From: an uncultured Victivallaceae bacterium
Lineage (GTDB): Bacteria > Verrucomicrobiota > Lentisphaeria > Victivallales > Victivallaceae
Assembly (NCBI GenBank): GCA_944389925.1
Contig: CALXOD010000020.1
Location: forward strand, 1 to 58,130
DNA length: 58,130 nucleotides
Reading direction: 5' to 3'
The notes under the pieces are model-generated. The model saw only the letters and a program-made list of their open reading frames with translations. It ran no database searches and was not told the DNA's origin. The position numbers were made by a program, and so were the translations under genes. Below, piece by piece: positions 32,554 through 41,080 of this stretch (its first letter is position 1; each line of letters starts with the position of its first letter).

Positions 32554-33584
32554 TTCTTCTTGAGTTCTTCCACTTCCGCCTTGAGTTCCTTGACCTTGGC
32601 GGCGAGTTTTTCAAACCGGCTGGGCAGCGTGTGCCGCGCCATGAATTCGCGCTGGGTTTCCGCCGGAGTACCCACCGCGATGGCGCCCGCAGGCAGACTC
32701 TTGACCACGCCGGAGGTCCCTGCCACCTGAACGCCGTCGCCGAGCGTGATATGACCATTGACACCGGCTTTGGCGGCAAGAATCACACCCCGGCCGAGTT
32801 CGGCGCTTCCTGCAATGCCGCTCTGGGCGACCAGAATCGAGCTTTCGCCGATCACCACGTTATGGGCAACCATGACCTGATTGTCGATCTTGACGTTGGA
32901 TTTGATCCAGGTCTTGTCAAACCGGGCACGGTCCACCGTGGTATTGGCCCCAATTTCCACATCATCATCGATCCGGACAATCCCGGTCTGCGGCACCTTC
33001 ACCAGCCCCTTCGGTGTCGGAATAAAACCGAAACCATCGGCCCCGATCACCACGCCCGGGTGCAGCACCACTTTGTTCCCGAGAATACAGCGGTACATGA
33101 CTGTTACATTGGGATAGAGCAGACACTGGGCACCGATTTTCACCTCATGACCGATATAACAGCCGGCGGCGATGACGGTTTCGTCTCCGATTTCCGCTCC
33201 GGCGTCGATCACTGCGTTGGGTCCGATATGAACATCCCGCCCGATTTTGGCAGTGGGATCGACCACTGCGCTCGGATGAATCCCCGGCGCAAACCGGACC
33301 GGCGGTGGAGCAAACACCATGATGGCCTGGCTGAACGCGTAATCGACATTTTCACAGACAATGAACGTCTTATCGCCGCGCTCCTCGCCCGCCATATCCC
33401 GGGATACCAATACCACGCCGGCCCGGGAAGTCGCCAGCTGATGCTGGTATTTTTTATTTCCCAGAAACGACACTTGATGTTCATTGGCATCTTTCAGGGA
33501 GGCAACCCCGGTGATTTCTCGCTCCGCGCAGCCGAGCAATTCCCCCTTGACGATTTCCGCAATTTTTCCGGCCGTGATCATCAT
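32550..33584 (-). CDS. lpxD: UDP-3-O-acylglucosamine N-acyltransferase
   Basis: 344 residues from ATG 33584 (AGGAG 10 nt upstream; a TTG at 33590 is less likely). An N-terminal uridine-binding domain (LKDANEHQVSFLGNKKY) is followed by the left-handed beta-helix of hexapeptide repeats. The catalytic His is in VMVAHNVVIGESS, and the signature HPGVVIGADGFGFIP is present. A short charged coiled coil (KLAAKVKELKAEVEELKKK) ends it. It N-acylates UDP-3-O-acyl-GlcN in lipid A synthesis, so the cell has LPS. It is followed by the Sel1 gene with an ATGA overlap. Confidence 0.96.
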   Translation of the reverse strand: MMITAGKIAEIVKGELLGCAEREITGVASLKDANEHQVSFLGNKKYQHQLATSRAGVVLVSRDMAGEERGDKTFIVCENVDYAFSQAIMVFAPPPVRFAPGIHPSAVVDPTAKIGRDVHIGPNAVIDAGAEIGDETVIAAGCYIGHEVKIGAQCLLYPNVTVMYRCILGNKVVLHPGVVIGADGFGFIPTPKGLVKVPQTGIVRIDDDVEIGANTTVDRARFDKTWIKSNVKIDNQVMVAHNVVIGESSILVAQSGIAGSAELGRGVILAAKAGVNGHITLGDGVQVAGTSGVVKSLPAGAIAVGTPAETQREFMARHTLPSRFEKLAAKVKELKAEVEELKKK

Positions 33585-33630
33585 ACTCAAAAAACTCCTG
33601 TCTGGTTGATGTTTTCATTGTTTCTCTTAC

Positions 33631-33658
33631 AATGTAATCGTTTTCGGAGGGTTTGCAA
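33631..33658 (-). promoter_or_regulatory. Promoter of lpxD
   Basis: TTGCAA (33658-33653), 16-bp spacer, TACATT (33636-33631), about 45 nt before the ATG. Confidence 0.6.
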
Positions 33659-33704
33659 ATTTCCGGCAGGATTTTCGGCGGGGACGGCGATATTTTTCAG
33701 CGCC

Positions 33705-33737
33705 AAAAAAGGCAGGAATGCCCATGACATTCCTGCC
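33705..33737 (-). terminator. Intrinsic terminator of lexA
   Basis: Perfect 10-bp stem GGCAGGAATG/CATTCCTGCC (33711-33720 with 33728-33737) and six T on the minus strand. Confidence 0.9.
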
Positions 33738-33824
33738 TCCGTCATTTTTCACGAAGCGCTTCCATCGCCCTATGCCGTGAACGGTACCCCCCCTCTTCGC
33801 GATGAACCGCCCCGCTGCCCCCAA

Positions 33825-34457
33825 TCAGTATTTTCGCTGCAGGGCAATTACCCGTCCCTGAATTTTGACCTGATCCGCCGCGTAATATTGCGGCAGATAA
33901 GCAGGATTGGCCGGGCGCAGTTCCACGGCACCTCCCGCTGCGGGGAAATAGCTCTTCACCGTGGTCTCTCCTCCCTGTACCAGCGCCACTACGATATCGC
34001 CGGGACGCAAAGTATCCTCTACGGGAGCGACAATCACCACGTCTCCCTCAAACATGCCGAGATCCCGCATGCTTTCCCCCTGTATCCGCAAAGCGAACAG
34101 CTTTTCCGGAGAAGTTCTCCCCGCAAAACCGGCAGGAATCCGCCATTCGGCCTCCATGTATTCCAGACTTTCCGCAGGAACTCCGGCAGAAACCCGTCCC
34201 AGCAGAGGGATCGTCCAGATCCCGGACGGCATCCGGGACAGTGGCAGGCGCTGTCTGGTCAGGCTGATGCTGCGGGCCTTCGAGCTGCGTTCCAGCTGGT
34301 TCTTGCGCTGAAGAGCCCGCAGATGAGCAAAAATAGTCGAACTTTTTACCTTGAAATGATCTGCTATTTCCTGAACGGTCGGAGGCATTCCGGCCCGTTC
34401 CTGAAAATCTTCGATAAAATTCAATATTTCCCGTTGTTTTTCCGTCAAACCACGCAT
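33825..34457 (-). CDS. lexA: LexA repressor
   Basis: 210 residues. N-terminal winged HTH starts LTEKQREILNFIEDF. Self-cleavage site is Ala91-Gly92 in RVSAGVP. The serine-lysine dyad is Ser129 in QGESM and Lys168 in GGETTVKSY. It represses DNA-damage genes and cleaves itself when RecA is activated. I recognise no standard LexA box upstream; operators in this phylum may differ. The gene begins 18 nt after a lipoprotein gene, so its expression may come from further upstream rather than only from an autoregulated promoter. Confidence 0.96.
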   Translation of the reverse strand: MRGLTEKQREILNFIEDFQERAGMPPTVQEIADHFKVKSSTIFAHLRALQRKNQLERSSKARSISLTRQRLPLSRMPSGIWTIPLLGRVSAGVPAESLEYMEAEWRIPAGFAGRTSPEKLFALRIQGESMRDLGMFEGDVVIVAPVEDTLRPGDIVVALVQGGETTVKSYFPAAGGAVELRPANPAYLPQYYAADQVKIQGRVIALQRKY

Positions 34458-34475
34458 TTTTTCACCTGTACCGGA

Positions 34476-34949
34476 TTAATTGAAACCACAGGCGGCAATC
34501 TGATAACGACCGTCCTTCTTGATAATCCGCAGCGAGAAAAGCAGATCGCCGGTAATCACTTTCCCGGCATGTTTCTCCGACTGCGCTGCCCGCTCCACCG
34601 TAACCTTCCATAAATAACTGTTGATCAACGGTGTTTGCAACTCCGTCAAAAACTCGTAACGCACAATGCGCCCAAGTCCCTTGCAGGTTTCGGAAAACAC
34701 CTTCCCGGTCAGTCGCTGCTTGAGCTCCTCCGGAAAATGGCGGACCGTGGCTTCATAATTCCCGGATTGAAATCCGGCAAGAATTTCCTCCCCGTAACCG
34801 ATCCCCAGCTTCCGAACCTCCTCCTGTTCGGATTGCGTCATGGGCGCGGGCGGCGACACTGCCGCCTCCTCGCCTCCGGTCTTGCAGCCGGCAAGCGGCA
34901 AGACCATGGCCGCCGATGATACAACGGCGGCAATCAGTCTCTTCATCAT
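34476..34949 (-). CDS. Lipoprotein, DUF3887-like
   Basis: 157 residues from ATG 34949 (GGAGGAG just upstream). Signal peptide with lipobox LAGC. The mature part has IGYGEEILAGFQSGNYEATVRHFPEELK... a cystatin-like pattern seen in DUF3887-type proteins ('gdy...v..f...lk..l'), ending RIIKKDGRYQIAACGFN. Function unknown. It lies between the aminotransferase gene (50 nt) and lexA (18 nt), all on the minus strand. Confidence 0.75.
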   Translation of the reverse strand: MMKRLIAAVVSSAAMVLPLAGCKTGGEEAAVSPPAPMTQSEQEEVRKLGIGYGEEILAGFQSGNYEATVRHFPEELKQRLTGKVFSETCKGLGRIVRYEFLTELQTPLINSYLWKVTVERAAQSEKHAGKVITGDLLFSLRIIKKDGRYQIAACGFN

Positions 34950-34999
34950 GCCAAGTCTCCTCCTCAAAAGACTTTTCCGGCCAGGCCCCCCGGTGTGGG

Positions 35000-36184
35000 T
35001 TATTTTAATTTGGCGCACAGCTGGGCCAGCCGTTGCGCCGCGGCCCGGATGTTCTCCTCAGAACACGCATAAGACAGTCGAATCGCCCCCTCCGCCCCGA
35101 ATGCGCCGCAGGGAATGACCGCCAGCCGCTCCTCTTCCAGCAGCCGATGGCAGAATTCCTCCGACGACAATCCGAATGAACTCACATCACAGAACAGATA
35201 AAACGCCCCCTGCGGCTTCACGCACTTCACGCCGGGAATCGCGCTGACCAGCGCATAAATCAGATCCCGACGTGCGGCAAACGCCTTGCACATCATTGCT
35301 ACTTCCGCTTCCGCCGCCCCCTGCAACGCCGCAACCGCACCGTACTGGGCGAAAGTAGTGGCATTGCTGGTCGTATGACTCTGGAACGCAATGATTTTCT
35401 TAGCCAGCCAGCGAGGCGCGGTCAGGTAGCCGAGACGCCACCCGGTCATGGCATAGGTCTTGCTGAAGCCGTTCACGGTCACTGTACGTTCACCGATTTC
35501 GTCCCCCAGCGCGGCGATGCTGACGTGCGGCTTGGCAGCGTCATAGACGAGCCGTTCATAAATTTCATCGGCAATTACCATGATATTGCGCCGCACCACC
35601 ACTTCGGCAATCCGTTCCAACGTCTCTTTCCGATACACAATCCCGGTCGGATTGGAAGGCGTATTGAGAATCAGTGCCCGTGTATTGTCCGTGATCAACC
35701 GCTCCAGTTCCGCCGGATCCACCTCATAATTGTTCTCCGCGCGGGTGGGCAGTTCCACCACTTTGGCCCCCGTGGCACGGATCATTTCCGGATAACTCAA
35801 CCAGTAAGGCGCCGGCAGAATCACTTCATCTCCGGGCCCGCAGAGTGCTGCCAGTGCACTGAAAACAGAAAATTTCGCTCCGGGAGCCACCACGGTCTGC
35901 TCCCAGGTGGTCTTGATACCGTTGTCCCGCACAAACTTTTCCGCCACCAGTTTCCGCAATTCCACCAGACCGCTGGCGGGAGTGTAAGTCACCTTACCGG
36001 CATTCAGTGCGTCGATGCAGGCATCCTTGATGGCGCGGGGAGTATCGAAATCCGGTTCTCCCGCACACATGCTGCAAACATCCAGCCCCTGTGCTTTCAA
36101 TTCCTTGGCCTTGGCGGTAATAGCCAATGTAGCAGACGGGGTCATATGGCACATGAAGCCTTGGGAAGACTGAAGATCCTTCAT
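35000..36184 (-). CDS. Class I/II pyridoxal-phosphate aminotransferase (aspartate aminotransferase type)
   Basis: 394 residues, full length for the I-gamma aspartate aminotransferase group. TPSATLAITAKAKELKAQG, AGEPDFDTP, TPASGLVELR, APGAKFSVF, NTPSNPTG, ADEIYERLVYD and the PLP lysine in GFSKTYAMTGWRLGY are all present. It likely transfers amino groups between aspartate/glutamate and oxoacids; a prephenate or aromatic role is possible in this group. GAGGAG lies 9 nt before the ATG. Confidence 0.92.
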   Translation of the reverse strand: MKDLQSSQGFMCHMTPSATLAITAKAKELKAQGLDVCSMCAGEPDFDTPRAIKDACIDALNAGKVTYTPASGLVELRKLVAEKFVRDNGIKTTWEQTVVAPGAKFSVFSALAALCGPGDEVILPAPYWLSYPEMIRATGAKVVELPTRAENNYEVDPAELERLITDNTRALILNTPSNPTGIVYRKETLERIAEVVVRRNIMVIADEIYERLVYDAAKPHVSIAALGDEIGERTVTVNGFSKTYAMTGWRLGYLTAPRWLAKKIIAFQSHTTSNATTFAQYGAVAALQGAAEAEVAMMCKAFAARRDLIYALVSAIPGVKCVKPQGAFYLFCDVSSFGLSSEEFCHRLLEEERLAVIPCGAFGAEGAIRLSYACSEENIRAAAQRLAQLCAKLK

Positions 36185-36233
36185 TCGAAAATACTCCTCA
36201 AAAAACGTAATTCACGACAACAGTTCAATCTAT

Positions 36234-36262
36234 AAAATAGTACCATTCCGCAACTTTTGCAA
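36234..36262 (-). promoter_or_regulatory. Promoter of the aminotransferase gene
   Basis: TTGCAA (36262-36257), 17-bp spacer, TATTTT (36239-36234), leader of about 43 nt. Confidence 0.6.
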
Positions 36263-36299
36263 ATCCCGAAGTGTATGAGAAGTGGTTATTTTCCGTTTT

Positions 36300-37292
36300 T
36301 CAGAAAGAATCGGTCCGGATAACTGCCGCCTGAGTCCGCAATGCCGCACTTTCTCTGCGCCAGAAACGATCGTCCCCCCAGTCTGGAAAACGATCGTGAA
36401 AATTGTAATCCTCACTCTGCCGCCCGCACCAGTCCAGAAAGTAAATCATCCGCATGGCCCGCAGCAGTTCAATCCTTCGGCATTCCCGCTGCGGAAATTC
36501 CCGGAATCTACGGTATCCCTCCAGCAGTAACGCCAGCTCCCGGCGGCAATCCCCGGCGTATCCGGGCAGAAGCAGCCAGAGATCCTGTGCGGCCGGACCA
36601 AGCAGCATATCGTCAAAATCAATCAGCATCAACCCTTCGTCCGGACGGCTTAAGATATTGCCTCCGTGACAGTCGCCATGCAGCCGGATCTCCTCCGCCG
36701 GTTCATACCGGTCGATCAGCAGTTCCATCACGTCACTGGCCGCATCTTCAAACTCCCGATATGGCGCAGAACCGATCAAACCGGAATCCAGCAGATGATT
36801 CAATTCCGCTGCCGTACTTTCCAGCGGATCAAGCCGCACCCGAAAGCGCCCGGCGCGTTTTTCTCCGACCACGTGAAGACGCCCCAACAGGCTGCCCAGC
36901 TGTCGCCATTGATCGTCTTCGGTGATTTCCAGCGCCCGCCCCCATCGCTTGGGATAGGCGGCGAAAAATATCCCGTCAGCCGTTTCCTGCAACGTTCCTC
37001 CTCCCGGGAACCGCAGGGGCGCCACCACCGGAATCTCCGCCGCACGACAATCCAGCACGAACAGGTGTTCCTCCAGCAGCGCCCCCCGACTCCAGCGTCC
37101 GGGACGGTAGAATTTGAAAATCAGCCGTTCGCCGTCAGAACGCTCCAGTTCATACACCCGGTTAATGTAACTCGGCAACGGCAGCACAACCCCGGAAAAA
37201 CGGCAATGCATCGCCTCTTCCGCGACAGCAAGAATGGTTTCCGGCACCAGACCGTCGAAATTTCCGACGCAGCCGGACATCAACGGATCCAC
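36300..37292 (-). CDS. srkA: SrkA/RdoA-like Ser/Thr protein kinase (YihE family)
   Basis: 330 residues of aminoglycoside-phosphotransferase fold. INRVYELERSDGERLIFKFYRPGRWS carries the ATP-lysine, RLHGDCHGGNIL the catalytic Asp and LMLIDFDDMLLGPAAQDLWLLL the metal Asp. This combination is characteristic of YihE/SrkA, a stress-response protein kinase. It overlaps the exported-protein gene upstream by 13 nt and is the last gene of an operon that also encodes a PP2C phosphatase. Target proteins are unknown. Confidence 0.88.
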   Translation of the reverse strand: MDPLMSGCVGNFDGLVPETILAVAEEAMHCRFSGVVLPLPSYINRVYELERSDGERLIFKFYRPGRWSRGALLEEHLFVLDCRAAEIPVVAPLRFPGGGTLQETADGIFFAAYPKRWGRALEITEDDQWRQLGSLLGRLHVVGEKRAGRFRVRLDPLESTAAELNHLLDSGLIGSAPYREFEDAASDVMELLIDRYEPAEEIRLHGDCHGGNILSRPDEGLMLIDFDDMLLGPAAQDLWLLLPGYAGDCRRELALLLEGYRRFREFPQRECRRIELLRAMRMIYFLDWCGRQSEDYNFHDRFPDWGDDRFWRRESAALRTQAAVIRTDSF

Positions 37293-38029
37293 CAGTTCCG
37301 GGAGATCCGGTAACCGCTGTCCTGCCAGGATTTCTGCGCCTCAATCCGGTTTTTCCCCCAGGCAACCAGATACCAGGCGATAATCCGCTGCTTTTTAATA
37401 CCGTCCAGTTTGAAAGTGGCGAGCCGGTCTCCGCCGATACCGGCATTGCGCGGCGCGGGACGACCGAGTCGGCCCCGGTCCTCGGGATAATAAGTCGGGC
37501 GGTCAAGCGCGATGACTTTTTCCAACATTTTAGCCTCATCGTAGGCTTTCATCGACACCCGCGCCTTATCCGGATAGGAATAGCTGTAGAAATTCCGGTC
37601 TCCGCTGTCGCCGCTGGTCAGAACGAATAAATACAGATACGGCACCCGCAATTCATTCTTCTGCGCTTCGCCCGGCTTGCGGTGGACGGTATAGCCGATC
37701 GTGAATTCCGCTGTTTTCCGTTTTTCGGAACTGCCCTGATAGCCATCCGTCGGGCACTTTTCCGTCCCCAGGGTAATATTGTACGCTGCGGTATTGTCCT
37801 CAAACTCGCCGCCGCCACGAATATCGGTGTCGTAATACTTGACCAGGGAACGGAGCGGGATGGTTTCGGTACCGCTGTCGATCTTGAGTGTCAGCATCTG
37901 ATTGGCAATACTGATAATGGTCACCTGCGAAACAATCTTCTCCTGTCCATCCGCAGTTTTGTAAATCAGCGTTCCGGCCGACAACGGCAGACCGGCAGCC
38001 AGCAGTCCCAGCAATAAAAAAATACGCAT
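37280..38029 (-). CDS. Exported protein of unknown function
   Basis: 249 residues from ATG 38029 (AAAGGAG 8 nt upstream). Signal peptide MRIFLLLGLLAAGLPLSA. Residues 20-70 (TLIYKTADGQEKIVSQVTIISIANQM and onward) look like a small beta-barrel 'SH3/SLA1-like' segment often found in PVC exported proteins. The rest contains beta-strands (AEFTIGYTVHRK, YLYLFVLTSGDSG) and ends in a WYLVAWGKN...RNWWIR region. No family recognised. Sits between the flavodoxin and SrkA genes. Confidence 0.7.
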   Translation of the reverse strand: MRIFLLLGLLAAGLPLSAGTLIYKTADGQEKIVSQVTIISIANQMLTLKIDSGTETIPLRSLVKYYDTDIRGGGEFEDNTAAYNITLGTEKCPTDGYQGSSEKRKTAEFTIGYTVHRKPGEAQKNELRVPYLYLFVLTSGDSGDRNFYSYSYPDKARVSMKAYDEAKMLEKVIALDRPTYYPEDRGRLGRPAPRNAGIGGDRLATFKLDGIKKQRIIAWYLVAWGKNRIEAQKSWQDSGYRISRNWWIR

Positions 38030-38049
38030 GGCTACTCCTTTCTCCAAAC

Positions 38050-38634
38050 TCATTCCGCGGCTATCGCAGCGCCGAAAGCGGCGGCCTGACGTTTCCGCTC
38101 CGGATCCCGGCGAAACTCCGCCGCCTCCGGCCCACAATGCGGGAAATAACTCTCTCCGACATTCGCCGCTCCGAAATAACCGACGATATGCCGATAACTC
38201 TGCAGCACCGCATCATAGCCACTGTTCGCCTCGCCGTCCCCGGAGGTCACCAGCAATGCGAAACGCAGCCCCGACAACGGCGATTGCATCACGTCCCCCT
38301 CATATTTCACCTGCGAGTAAAACCGGTCGATCACGCCTTTCAGCTGTGTGCTGAACGAAAAGAAATAGATCGGCGTCGCCAGCACCACCGTATCAAACGT
38401 CGCCAGCCGTGCCATCAGCCGCGCCACCTCATCGCCCACCACACAGCGGAATTCCGTCGACCGCTGACAACCGAAACAACTGACGCAACCGCGCCCCACG
38501 CCGTCCAGCTTGATGGCTTCGACGATTTCCACCGTCGCTCCGGCGGCAGCGGCTGCCGCAGCAGCTTCCCGAACTGCGGCAATGGTATTTCCGTCCCGTC
38601 GGCCCCCGCTGATGAAAAGAATGTTCCGTCCCAT
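38050..38634 (-). CDS. NAD(P)H-dependent FMN reductase-like flavoprotein
   Basis: 194 residues of flavodoxin fold. FMN phosphate loop ISGGRRDGNTIAAV, then a Cys cluster CVSCFGCQRSTEFRC as in iron-sulfur flavoproteins (Isf), and VVLATPIYFFSFSTQLKGVIDRFY, the family's second FMN motif. It likely moves electrons from NAD(P)H or ferredoxin to an unknown acceptor. It begins 11 nt after the PP2C gene and ends 20 nt before the exported-protein gene. Confidence 0.87.
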   Translation of the reverse strand: MGRNILFISGGRRDGNTIAAVREAAAAAAAAGATVEIVEAIKLDGVGRGCVSCFGCQRSTEFRCVVGDEVARLMARLATFDTVVLATPIYFFSFSTQLKGVIDRFYSQVKYEGDVMQSPLSGLRFALLVTSGDGEANSGYDAVLQSYRHIVGYFGAANVGESYFPHCGPEAAEFRRDPERKRQAAAFGAAIAAE

Positions 38635-38645
38635 GATGACTCCTC

Positions 38646-39410
38646 CTATATATGGTTACGTCCGGGATAAGCGCAGATCACCGTGATATTATCTCTGCCT
38701 CCGGCGATCAGCGCCGCGCGCATCAGGGCATTGACCGCCGCACGCGGCCCGTCGGACTCACAAAGTGCAGTGGCAATCACTTCCGATTCCAGATAACGGG
38801 AAATGCCGTCAGAACAGAGCAGATAACGGGTCTGCGGCAGACGCGGAATCCGCTTCAATTCCAGTTCCAGCCGGGGCCGGGGCCCCAGTGCGCGGGAAAT
38901 CACATTTCCCAACACGGCCGGTGGCGGCATGATACGGCTGCCGCGTTCCGCCAATTTGGCCAGCAAAGTATGGTCCTCTGTCAGCTGCTCCAGCCCCGTA
39001 TCCGGATGGAACTGGTAAATCCGGCTGTCGCCGGCATGCACCAGCACCGCCTCTTCCGGGAAAAAAACCGCCGCCGCCACCGTTGTACCCATGGGCGCAC
39101 CATTGCGCTCCCGCCGGTTGTGTTCAAACAATTCCCGGTTGATGTCCGTTAATTCCCGCTGCAGAAATTCCGCCGCTTCATCGGAATTCAAACGCTTCGC
39201 GTCCAATTTTCGCCAGGCACCGAGCAATTTCCGGCAGCAGACAAAACTGGCCACGTCTCCGTCCCGATACCCGCCGATACCGTCCGCTACTGCCGCCAGC
39301 GCGGCACGATCGCCGGGACAGGCTGCCCAACAGAAATTATCCTCGTTGCGCTCCCGCACCAGACCGCGGTTGCTTTCCCCGGCAAGCCGGATATCGGCCT
39401 GTTCCTTCAC
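38646..39410 (-). CDS. PP2C-family Ser/Thr protein phosphatase
   Basis: 254 residues, the compact bacterial Stp/PppA length. Metal and catalytic motifs are in order: ESNRGLVRERNEDNF, VADGIGGYRDGDVAS, MGTTVAAAVF, LVHAGDSRIYQF and GGRDNITVICAY. It removes phosphate from Ser/Thr. Its start overlaps the membrane glycosyltransferase gene by ATGA. SrkA three genes downstream could be the counteracting kinase. Confidence 0.93.
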   Translation of the reverse strand: MKEQADIRLAGESNRGLVRERNEDNFCWAACPGDRAALAAVADGIGGYRDGDVASFVCCRKLLGAWRKLDAKRLNSDEAAEFLQRELTDINRELFEHNRRERNGAPMGTTVAAAVFFPEEAVLVHAGDSRIYQFHPDTGLEQLTEDHTLLAKLAERGSRIMPPPAVLGNVISRALGPRPRLELELKRIPRLPQTRYLLCSDGISRYLESEVIATALCESDGPRAAVNALMRAALIAGGRDNITVICAYPGRNHI

Positions 39411-40933
39411 GGTCTCGTTCTCTCCTCTCTCTGATACAGCAGAAACGGCGCTTCCCGATCGTCTCCGGCAAACACCACCCGGTCTCCAGGCCGGGGCGCC
39501 AGCGGAACGCCGAAATCGCGAAAAAATTCAAACGTATTACATACGAAAATATAAATCGTCTCCGGCCTTGTGTCCAGTTCTTTTCCGGTATATTTCCGCA
39601 CTCGCGGCAGGTAACGCGGCACGATTCCCGCCGAATACAGCTCCGGCAACGGCTGCCGGACATACCCGAAACGCGCTTCCCCCAGCATCTGCACATACGG
39701 CCACTTGGCCACCACCGGCGTTCCGGTTGCCTCCTGCGACAGCGCCTCCGTCACCCGGCGGTCCAGTTCGATCTGCCGAAGAAATTCCCGGCTCCGTTCC
39801 AGAAATTCTCCCGAATACCGACGTGGCGGCGGAAGTTTTGGAAAAAAAGCACCACCGCACAACAGCAGATTCGCCGCCAGCAGCAGCGCTCCGCCGCCGA
39901 GACGCCATGTCCGGACTTCCGGCAGCAGCAGAGCCAGCAGCAGAATCAACGGCATCACTGCAAACGCCGCATAACGCGGCAACGGAACTGAATAGAAAAA
40001 ATACGCCCCCCAGAATCCTCCCTGAAACAGCCATAAAAACAATCGGAAACGATCCGGTTCCGTCTCCGTCCCTCCCTCCCGGATCAACCGCCACACCCGC
40101 CATCCCGTCAATGCCCCAGCCATCACCAACAGCACTGCCAGCTGCGGAAAATACAACGAAAAATGTTCCCGCATCCGCCCCAGTACCATCGCCATAAGAC
40201 TATGTACCGTCATCGTCTGCGCCGCTCCGTCGGAATCATGAATCAACAGCCATGCCGTCAGAATCGTCAGGACTCCGGCCCAGGCGGCATCCTGCAGCAT
40301 CTCCCGCCGCCGCGATGCCGACCGCCAGGCACGAAACAGAAAATACCCCAGCAGCGCCGCTGCCGGCACCACCGCCATGAGTTTGATCGCCGCCACCGCC
40401 ACCACCGCCGCCAGTGCCAGTTGCCAGCGGCCGAAACCGGCGGCGGCCACCACCATCATTCCGGCCAGTACCAGTGGCGGCTCCTGACCGAGTGCGGCTC
40501 CCTGCGCAGCCAGCAGCGGCTCAGCCAGTGCCGCTGCACCCCACCCCAGCGCTGCCCACCAGCTGAACCGGAAATGTCGCAAAACCAAGACCATCAATGT
40601 CGCGGCAGCGGCCAGACAGCCGATATTGAAGACGTGTCCGATTCCGTGTACCATCTCTGCCGGCAGCAGCCGATACAGTACCGCATACCCCCACGGCAGG
40701 ATATTCCAGCGATACACCATCGCCCCCCCCTCCCAGAACGTCCCGGAGTCGCACAGTGCCGTGCGACTGAATCCGTGATCGGCCAGAAACAGCGCCTGTG
40801 CATGCAGTCCCAGAATATCGTCCCAGAACGGCGGATTCCCCAGAATCGCGGCATTGCACACCAGCAGCCCCGTTAACAATGCAACGGCAGCCGAAACCGG
40901 CGTCCAGACAAAGATTGTATTGACTTTTTTCAT
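39407..40933 (-). CDS. Polytopic membrane protein, glycosyltransferase-like (GT-C)
   Basis: 508 residues with about ten membrane helices in the first 400 residues. The first external loop has NPPFWDDILGLHAQALFL, where the DD resembles the acidic GT-C motif. The soluble C-terminal ~130 residues are extracytoplasmic. Sugar donor and acceptor unknown; a different membrane transferase is possible. The start ATG 40933 has AGGAG only one nt away, and a TTGCAA-17-TATAGT promoter ends 7 nt before it, so the mRNA may be leaderless. No later Met would preserve the first helix. Confidence 0.65.
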   Translation of the reverse strand: MKKVNTIFVWTPVSAAVALLTGLLVCNAAILGNPPFWDDILGLHAQALFLADHGFSRTALCDSGTFWEGGAMVYRWNILPWGYAVLYRLLPAEMVHGIGHVFNIGCLAAAATLMVLVLRHFRFSWWAALGWGAAALAEPLLAAQGAALGQEPPLVLAGMMVVAAAGFGRWQLALAAVVAVAAIKLMAVVPAAALLGYFLFRAWRSASRRREMLQDAAWAGVLTILTAWLLIHDSDGAAQTMTVHSLMAMVLGRMREHFSLYFPQLAVLLVMAGALTGWRVWRLIREGGTETEPDRFRLFLWLFQGGFWGAYFFYSVPLPRYAAFAVMPLILLLALLLPEVRTWRLGGGALLLAANLLLCGGAFFPKLPPPRRYSGEFLERSREFLRQIELDRRVTEALSQEATGTPVVAKWPYVQMLGEARFGYVRQPLPELYSAGIVPRYLPRVRKYTGKELDTRPETIYIFVCNTFEFFRDFGVPLAPRPGDRVVFAGDDREAPFLLYQREERTRP

Positions 40934-40939
40934 ACTCCT

Positions 40940-40968
40940 ACTATAGGCTGCGGAGAGAGCGGTTGCAA
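40940..40968 (-). promoter_or_regulatory. Promoter at the start codon of the GT-C gene
   Basis: TTGCAA (40968-40963), 17-bp spacer, TATAGT (40945-40940). The start site predicted 7 nt downstream is the A of the ATG at 40933. Confidence 0.55.
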
Positions 40969-40998
40969 AAAATACCGATGTAAAAGCTCTTTTTTTGA

Positions 40999-41027
40999 TT
41001 GAAAAAAACGGGTTTTGCCAGTATCTT
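40999..41027 (+). promoter_or_regulatory. Promoter of the pyr operon
   Basis: TTGAAA (40999-41004), 17-bp spacer, TATCTT (41022-41027); leader of about 45 nt to pyrR. Confidence 0.55.
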
Positions 41028-41080
41028 TTCCATCAGACAAAACGGGCGGAAAGCAAATCCGCGAAAACTTCAGACACAAT

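Noticed and set aside
33627-33824. 65-codon minus-strand frame after lexA
   Set aside because: It contains the lexA terminator and the upstream part of the lpxD promoter region; no ribosome site.
32493-34613. 706-codon plus-strand frame opposite lpxD and lexA
   Set aside because: It crosses two recognisable genes, the lpxD promoter and the lexA terminator; its translation has no recognisable domain.
41028-41080. PyrR-responsive attenuator before pyrR
   Set aside because: Only a weak GCGGA/TCCGC pairing is seen, with no T-run terminator and no clear PyrR-binding loop.
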